Shown here piece by piece: positions 5,239 to 8,719 of a stretch of 8,719 nt of DNA. A model generated the notes under the pieces. That model was not told where the DNA came from. It did not search any database and saw nothing but the letters and a program-made list of their open reading frames with translations. Made by a program: the position numbers and the translations under genes. The stretch spans positions 1,249,242 to 1,257,960 of the forward strand of contig CP070790.1 in NCBI GenBank assembly GCA_020346805.1. The letters run 5' to 3'. This DNA is from Planctomycetota bacterium (GTDB lineage Bacteria; Planctomycetota; Phycisphaerae; UBA1845; PWPN01). Every line of letters begins with the position of its first letter. Within the stretch, counting starts at the first letter, position 1.

Positions 5239-5266
5239 CCACTCGGCGCCTGTTAGGCTTGAGTGG
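5239..5266 (-). terminator. Hairpin downstream of the sugar operon, possible terminator or leader structure
   Basis: On the minus strand CCACTC pairs with GAGTGG, and inside it GCCT pairs with AGGC across a 3-base loop, with a small internal loop of AA against GCC. GACACTTTTGG follows on the minus strand. It may end the transcript of the TIM-barrel gene (stop at 5451) or be part of the leader of the 57-aa gene, whose ATG is 26 bases further on. Confidence 0.35.
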
Positions 5267-5345
5267 TCCATGATTTAGATGAAAGGCCGGTTGGAAATAT
5301 CGGCGGGGTGGGCGAAATTTCTTTAAGTGAGGCAACTGTAGAATG

Positions 5346-5362
5346 TTGCGCGTGGGGCGCAA
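5346..5362. terminator. GC hairpin after the TIM-barrel gene
   Basis: TTGCGC (5346-5351), loop GTGGG, GCGCAA (5357-5362): a perfect 6-bp stem 89 bases after the minus-strand stop at 5451. The T-run is weak on either strand, so termination activity is uncertain. Confidence 0.3.
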
Positions 5363-5450
5363 TTTCTGCGCTTCGGAAAATATGCTGATTTTCAGATCCA
5401 ATGATGGTCAACAAAATATGATTGGCAGCGACATAGATCAGGATTTTTCA

Positions 5451-6296
5451 CTAACCGATCTTCTGGCGGAGCCACTCGATGCTTTTGGCAATGCAGCGTT
5501 TGGTTCCCTGGCATTCGATACTGACGACCCCGTCCCATTTTTTCTTTTTGAGCAGTTGGATGATGGCGTCAATGTTGTCGGCATTTACTCCTTCGCCGAT
5601 GGCGGATTCGCTCATGGCGATACCGGTTTCACCGCCACGTACGGCATCGGCCAATTCCTTACTCACATCCTTAATATGCATATGCGAGATTTTATCGATG
5701 AAGCGTTGGCAGAATTTCACCGGATCCTGGCCGGAGATGTAAGTATTACCGGTGTCGAAATTCATTTTCAGACGGGGATTGTCAAAGAAGTTTAATATTC
5801 GCTCCATGGTATCGGGATTGGTGGTGAAGGGCCCGTGGGGCTCGACGTTAATAATAATGTCGTAATCGTCGGCCCAATCGAGGATCTGGCGGTAATTCTC
5901 CTTGGTCATGGCCATGAGTTTTTCCTCGGTGTAGCCGGTGGGTACGGAGGCGCTGTCGGAGGTATCCACGCAGGGGCAGCCGATGGCGGCGGCAAACTGT
6001 ATGGCCCGCTGTACGTAGCGAACGGCAAGGGTGGCCCCGGGTGGTCCGATAATGGGATAGGAGGCGTCGATCTGGGAAACTTTTAATCCGTTATCATCGA
6101 GATAGCGCTTCAACTTGATGGGATTGCTGTCCAGGGAGACGGTGGGGGCATAGCCCATCCCCTGTATGAAATCCTGCCCGTCGACTACGCCGAATTCTAT
6201 ATATTCCAGACTGTGTTCGGTCGCCGCGGCGACGGCATCGGCCATCGATCCGCTGAGCGTACGCCAATTATCCGTGTGCATTCCGATGTGAATCAT
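5451..6296 (-). CDS. Xylose-isomerase-like TIM-barrel sugar isomerase/epimerase
   Basis: The 281-aa protein belongs to the sugar phosphate isomerase/epimerase (AP endonuclease family 2) group, a single TIM barrel with a bound divalent metal. The usual metal and catalytic positions can be followed: Glu152 in INVEPHG, Asp181 in NFDTGN, His207 in HMHIKD with neighbouring His205 and Lys209, the AIGEGV loop around Glu235, and Glu261 in SIECQG near the end. No signal peptide, so it is cytoplasmic. Members interconvert ketoses, epimerise sugars or act on inositol and keto-sugars, and the substrate cannot be read from sequence. Its ATG lies 2 bases after the stop of the ThuA/DUF1080 gene, so the two are almost surely co-translated. 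With that partner, a role in 3-keto-sugar metabolism is a reasonable inference. Length is normal for the family. Confidence 0.93.
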   Translation of the reverse strand: MIHIGMHTDNWRTLSGSMADAVAAATEHSLEYIEFGVVDGQDFIQGMGYAPTVSLDSNPIKLKRYLDDNGLKVSQIDASYPIIGPPGATLAVRYVQRAIQFAAAIGCPCVDTSDSASVPTGYTEEKLMAMTKENYRQILDWADDYDIIINVEPHGPFTTNPDTMERILNFFDNPRLKMNFDTGNTYISGQDPVKFCQRFIDKISHMHIKDVSKELADAVRGGETGIAMSESAIGEGVNADNIDAIIQLLKKKKWDGVVSIECQGTKRCIAKSIEWLRQKIG

Positions 6297-6298
6297 GG

Positions 6299-7636
6299 TT
6301 ATTTCTCCAATGGCCGAATTTTTATGTCACGAAACCGCACTTCCATCGGCGGTCCTCGATGCAGTTGCAGGGCGATTATACCTGAAGTTGGGATTGAGGG
6401 GTCTTTTTCCTCGTATTTTGCGGTAATCAGGCCGTTGAGGCGGATAGTGATTTGGGTGCCGACAGCTTTGATGGTCATCTGGTTCCATCCGTCGGGAATG
6501 ACTACATGTTCGCCTTTGTCTTTGAAGCCGTTGACCAACACGCCTCGGCCGGTGCCTTCGTCGTAGAGGCTGCCCCACCATTTGTCGGCGGCGTCAGCCT
6601 GGTATCCCTTGACCACATGCTCGGGGAACTGTCGGCTGCGGAATTGCACACCGCTGTTGTGGTTAATGAGTTTTGCCGAGAAACGGAGGATGAAATCAGC
6701 GTATTGTTTCCGGGTGTAGCTGAGGAATATGTTGTGCTTGAGGTCGGCGGCCCGGCCGACCAGTTCGCCGTTCTCGACGCTCCAGTTCTCGGGGGTGCCC
6801 GACCAGCCGGTTAAGTCTTTGCCGTTGAATAGCAATTCGTATCCGTCCTTTTTCTCCGAGAGGGTGAGGGTGTTGTGTGATGCGGGCGGCAATCGCTTGG
6901 CCGAGAAGCGTATGCCGTTGTGCATTAGTGAGATGAAACGCTCGTCGGTGAGAGTTTGGTTGTCGTGGCCGAAGGTAACCACGAAGACTCTGCCGGCGCC
7001 GTATTGTTTTATCCAGACCTGCGGTTCGGGTCCGGATCGGCGCTGATTTTTTTGGCGGTCGGTATGGATTTGGGTAGTGCGGATCAAGACCTCGGCTTCG
7101 GGATCGAAGTTGTCGACCAGGTAGGGTTCGTCATATTTGAGTTCAAGATGCCTGCCTTGGCCGAGGGTTATTTCGTGACTGGGATCGAGGACGGTAAGGG
7201 GCAGGGGGGCTCGCTTGTCGTGGCTGAGTACCAATCCGCCGAGCATTTCAGCCCATTGAGGCCAATCCTGATAGCTCCATAGCGAACAGTGTAAGGCGAC
7301 CAGACCCTTGCCGGCGCGGACGTGCTCCAGGATCGCCTGTCGGGATTCATCGTCGATACGATCCTCATGGCAGGTATTAAACATTAGTACCTGGTATCGT
7401 TCGATATTGGAGGGGTGCAAATCGGTAAGATCGGCAGTGAGGTCAATGTTGAGGTCGCCCCTTTCGGTCAGGCGTTGGGCCAGCGTCGCCGGCTCGGAGT
7501 CATAGTCGTGGTGCTGGCCGCCGACAACAAAGAGTACGTTTATTGGTTTTATGACGGGCTGGTAGCAACCGATGCCAGCCGGGATGATGGTAAGGCCGGC
7601 TAACAAGTAAAGCTTTGATATGATTTTGTATTTCAT
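6299..7636 (-). CDS. ThuA-DUF1080 (3-keto-disaccharide hydrolase) fusion lipoprotein
   Basis: The 445-aa protein starts with a lipoprotein-type signal (KYKIISKLYLLAGLTIIPAG, Cys24 in GIGC). Residues 32-245 form a ThuA domain, a glutamine-amidotransferase-like fold linked to trehalose and other sugar utilisation: LFVVGGQHHDY (35-45), HCSLWSYQDWPQW (116-128), YDEPYLVD (168-175) and FGHDN (222-226). Residues 266-443 form a DUF1080/3-keto-disaccharide hydrolase domain, a jelly roll: YELLFNGKDLTGW (266-278), NSGVQFRSR (327-335), GYQAD, GSLYDEG (355-361) and the ending IALQLHRGPPMEVRFRDIKIR (421-441). DUF1080 members cleave or eliminate 3-keto-glycosides. The protein is likely in the periplasm, lipid-anchored. 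Start: ATG at 7636 has GGAG 9 bases upstream; a TTG at 7651 is in frame, but it overlaps that Shine-Dalgarno. It is coupled to the TIM-barrel gene downstream. Confidence 0.93.
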   Translation of the reverse strand: MKYKIISKLYLLAGLTIIPAGIGCYQPVIKPINVLFVVGGQHHDYDSEPATLAQRLTERGDLNIDLTADLTDLHPSNIERYQVLMFNTCHEDRIDDESRQAILEHVRAGKGLVALHCSLWSYQDWPQWAEMLGGLVLSHDKRAPLPLTVLDPSHEITLGQGRHLELKYDEPYLVDNFDPEAEVLIRTTQIHTDRQKNQRRSGPEPQVWIKQYGAGRVFVVTFGHDNQTLTDERFISLMHNGIRFSAKRLPPASHNTLTLSEKKDGYELLFNGKDLTGWSGTPENWSVENGELVGRAADLKHNIFLSYTRKQYADFILRFSAKLINHNSGVQFRSRQFPEHVVKGYQADAADKWWGSLYDEGTGRGVLVNGFKDKGEHVVIPDGWNQMTIKAVGTQITIRLNGLITAKYEEKDPSIPTSGIIALQLHRGPPMEVRFRDIKIRPLEK

Positions 7637-7645
7637 GTGATCGAA

Positions 7646-7649
7646 CTCC
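7646..7649 (-). promoter_or_regulatory. Ribosome binding site GGAG of the ThuA/DUF1080 gene
   Basis: GGAG on the minus strand lies 9 bases before the ATG at 7636 and overlaps the in-frame TTG at 7651, which decides the start in favour of the ATG. Confidence 0.7.
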
Positions 7650-7686
7650 AATGTTTCACATTTAATTGTTAGTTTCTCAAGGGATG

Positions 7687-7716
7687 TTTCTATCCGAAAG
7701 GGGGGTGTTTTGGCAA
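7687..7716 (-). promoter_or_regulatory. Weak sigma-70-like promoter for the ThuA operon
   Basis: On the minus strand TTGCCA (7716-7711) and TAGAAA (7692-7687) are separated by 18 bases, giving a leader of about 45 bases. Both elements deviate from consensus, so this is tentative. Confidence 0.2.
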
Positions 7717-7743
7717 ATGTATTCCGCTAAAACGAAACAAATT

Positions 7744-7765
7744 GAGAATTGAGCGTGGAGAATTG
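7744..7765. repeat. Direct repeat GAGAATTG x2
   Basis: GAGAATTG occurs at 7744-7751 and 7758-7765, 14 bases apart, in a purine-rich non-coding stretch. Confidence 0.4.
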
Positions 7766-7779
7766 GAAAACATCAAAAT

Positions 7780-7792
7780 CCGCCATAGGCGG
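7780..7792. repeat. CCGCC-ATA-GGCGG palindromic repeat, copy 1
   Basis: A perfect 5-bp stem with a 3-base loop, related to the element at 7964-7977. Short CCGCC/GGCGG intergenic palindromes of this kind resemble REP-type dispersed elements. Confidence 0.5.
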
Positions 7793-7867
7793 GCAGGCTC
7801 GAAACGTCAAAAAGTCAAAATAAGGGAGGAGACAGTGAAGGGGGATGAGGAAAGTCGACAATTCGAA

Positions 7868-7916
7868 CCCTTCGATCCCTCGACAAGATCGGGACAAATA
7901 AACTCAGGGCTCAGGG
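7868..7916. repeat. CCCTCGACAAG-type intergenic repeat plus tandem CTCAGGG
   Basis: CCCTCGACAAGATCGGGA (7877-7894) is a variant of the CC(T)TCGACAAGCTC(A)GG palindrome found scattered between genes in many environmental genomes. It is followed by two back-to-back copies of CTCAGGG (7903-7916), whose AGGG can pair with the CCCT segments on the left. Confidence 0.45.
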
Positions 7917-7963
7917 CGAGTAGTTGAGTCGTACAGTGGATGTTGCTGGATTCCCAGAGTTTA

Positions 7964-7977
7964 CCCGCCGTGGCGGG
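7964..7977. repeat. CCCGCC-GT-GGCGGG palindromic repeat, copy 2
   Basis: A perfect 6-bp stem around GT, sharing the CCGCC/GGCGG core with copy 1 at 7780-7792. No T-run is present, so a terminator role is unlikely. Confidence 0.5.
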
Positions 7978-7985
7978 ATCGAGTC

Positions 7986-8047
7986 TCGGGGAATAACGGG
8001 AGCATTGTGTCGGGGAATGAGGAGTATATGGTTGAGGATTATATGGT
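7986..8047. repeat. Short direct repeats upstream of the last gene
   Basis: TCGGGGAAT occurs at 7986-7994 and 8010-8018 (24 bases apart), and TATATGGT at 8025-8032 and 8040-8047 (15 bases apart). They could be paired regulator sites or remnants of duplication. Confidence 0.4.
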
Positions 8048-8073
8048 AATATCGTTCTGTGAAATTGTCTGTC

Positions 8074-8102
8074 TTGACAATTGCTAAAGGGGGTATCACA
8101 AT
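8074..8102 (+). promoter_or_regulatory. Candidate promoter TTGACA-N17-CACAAT, would give a leaderless mRNA
   Basis: A perfect -35 TTGACA (8074-8079) is followed after 17 bases by CACAAT (8097-8102), 4 of 6 matches to TATAAT. The predicted transcription start falls at about 8109, right at the ATG at 8110, which lacks a properly spaced Shine-Dalgarno. Confidence 0.3.
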
Positions 8103-8109
8103 TCCGGGC

Positions 8110-8667
8110 ATGGCAAAAAAGCTGCGAATATTAAGCATCGGGATGGGTTTTGCAGGTTGTCTGCTGGGATTGGGGTGCCGGTCCGGTGGGCCGGAAGGTA
8201 TGCCGAGCGAGGCCGAGCAGCGGGAGATGTTTTCGCTGATGCTGCCGAGCCAGATCAAGATCCAGCCCTTCACCCAGATCAGGAGCTTCGACAACGACCA
8301 GATTCCGGACGGGATATTGGCGGTGATCCGTCCGCTGGATCGGTTCGGGGATCCGGCCAAAGCGGTGGGTTTGTTCTATTTCGAGCTTTGGACTTACCAA
8401 AAGGCGTCCGGGGATCACAAGGGTCAACGGCTGGCCTATTGGGAGCGGACCATCGCCAACGAAGATGAGGTCAAACTCTACTGGACGCGGGCCCAGATGT
8501 ACGAGTTCCAACTGGCCTGGACGGCAGGCGAAGAGGGTGCGTCCCCGGGCATGAAATTCGTGCTTACCGCGAGCTATCGCGCCCCGTGGGAGGAGACCAT
8601 GCAGGACGAGTACATACTCGATCTCCATGTGCCGAGCAATTTGATTAAAGAAGCCTCGGCCCGATAG
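8110..8667 (+). CDS. Lipoprotein of unknown function (185 aa)
   Basis: From ATG 8110 the product begins with a lipoprotein-type signal, MAKKLR then a hydrophobic stretch ending LLGLGC, with Cys23 the likely lipidated residue (Cys17 is less likely). The mature part is about 160 residues: an acidic linker (24-42), then alternating hydrophobic and polar stretches suggesting a beta-rich domain, with QIPDGILAVIRPLDRFGD (64-81), AVGLFYFELWTYQ (85-97), YWERTI (110-115), VKLYWTRAQMYEFQLAW (121-137) and FVLTASYRAPW (150-160). The mature region has no Cys, so no disulfides. I do not recognise the family. The frame extends up to a GTG at 8059, but that would put 17 extra residues before the signal peptide, so I prefer the ATG. 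GC content is higher than in the neighbouring genes. It is transcribed divergently from the ThuA operon. Confidence 0.85.
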   Translation: MAKKLRILSIGMGFAGCLLGLGCRSGGPEGMPSEAEQREMFSLMLPSQIKIQPFTQIRSFDNDQIPDGILAVIRPLDRFGDPAKAVGLFYFELWTYQKASGDHKGQRLAYWERTIANEDEVKLYWTRAQMYEFQLAWTAGEEGASPGMKFVLTASYRAPWEETMQDEYILDLHVPSNLIKEASAR

Positions 8668-8719
8668 CCGACAGGCGGATGGGGGACACGCCACAGAGGG
8701 TGGAAACAGAAGGCAAATC

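Larger units (their letters stand above)
7637..8109. other. Divergent intergenic spacer with dispersed repeats, no gene
   Basis: This spacer of 473 bases separates two divergent genes. Its plus-strand frame at 7742-7927 is a spurious reading of repeats: it ends in a DPSTRSGQ-type peptide of the kind produced where intergenic palindromes are translated. It contains two CCGCC/GGCGG hairpins, a CCCTCGACAAGATCGGGA element, a tandem 7-mer and several 8-9-bp direct repeats. Confidence 0.65.

Noticed and set aside
5213..5401. N-terminal extension of the 57-aa protein to a TTG at 5401
   Set aside because: The sequence is rich in Arg, Pro and His without a domain, starts with TTG without a ribosome site, and crosses two hairpins.
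7742..7927. A 61-codon plus-strand frame
   Set aside because: It lies over intergenic repeats and ends in a DPSTRSGQ-type peptide typical of translated palindromic repeats. It has no ribosome site.
8131..8694. A 187-codon minus-strand frame opposite the last lipoprotein gene
   Set aside because: It is a GC-rich shadow of the real gene: the plus frame has a clean signal peptide and ordered hydrophobic pattern, while this one is Arg/Pro/His/Gly-rich.
8679..8719. ATG at 8679 open to the window end (MGDTPQRVETEGK)
   Set aside because: Only 13 full codons are visible and AGGCGG is too close to the ATG. It may be the start of a next gene but cannot be supported.

Overview
The window looks like a chromosomal piece of a Planctomycetota bacterium, most likely Phycisphaerae or a close relative. 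The grounds are family content: a ThuA domain fused to a 3-keto-disaccharide hydrolase (DUF1080) domain, a xylose-isomerase-like TIM-barrel partner, a divergent BshC-like protein, a short FlgM-like protein and several small lipoproteins of unknown role. Shine-Dalgarno sequences are clear for some genes and absent for others. Base composition is moderate, and intergenic regions are long and rich in palindromes. The placement is an inference from protein families, not from a marker gene. I see no rRNA, tRNA, CRISPR array, transposase, phage gene or toxin-antitoxin pair.

Layout. Positions 1-1479 (minus) hold a two-gene unit: a TPR lipoprotein (454-1479) followed 3 bases later by a second lipoprotein whose 3' end lies outside the window (1-450). 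A 431-base divergent spacer (1480-1910) contains several inverted repeats, including a perfect 17-bp palindrome, and a sigma-28-like promoter facing the TPR gene. Positions 1911-4224 (plus) hold a family 2 glycosyltransferase and, 7 bases on, a 512-aa protein resembling the bacillithiol enzyme BshC. Two strong hairpins at 4247-4305 separate this unit from the convergent flgM-like gene (4327-4617, minus). A 421-base spacer (4618-5038) has possible regulatory signals but no convincing gene. A 57-aa helical protein lies at 5039-5212 (minus).

Positions 5451-7636 (minus) form a translationally coupled pair: a secreted or lipid-anchored ThuA/DUF1080 protein, then a TIM-barrel sugar isomerase/epimerase two bases downstream. 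Together they suggest handling of oxidised (3-keto) sugars or glycosides. A 473-base spacer (7637-8109) carries dispersed palindromic repeats and short direct repeats. The last gene (8110-8667, plus) is a lipoprotein of unknown function.

The most promising less-described item is the GT2 plus BshC-like pair. Bacillithiol synthesis also couples a glycosyltransferase (BshA, family GT4) with BshC, so this pair might build a different amino-acid- or thiol-conjugated glycan. This is a hypothesis only. The window does not show a complete pathway, and no dramatic new system (defence island, mobile element, novel RNA) can be demonstrated from the sequence alone.
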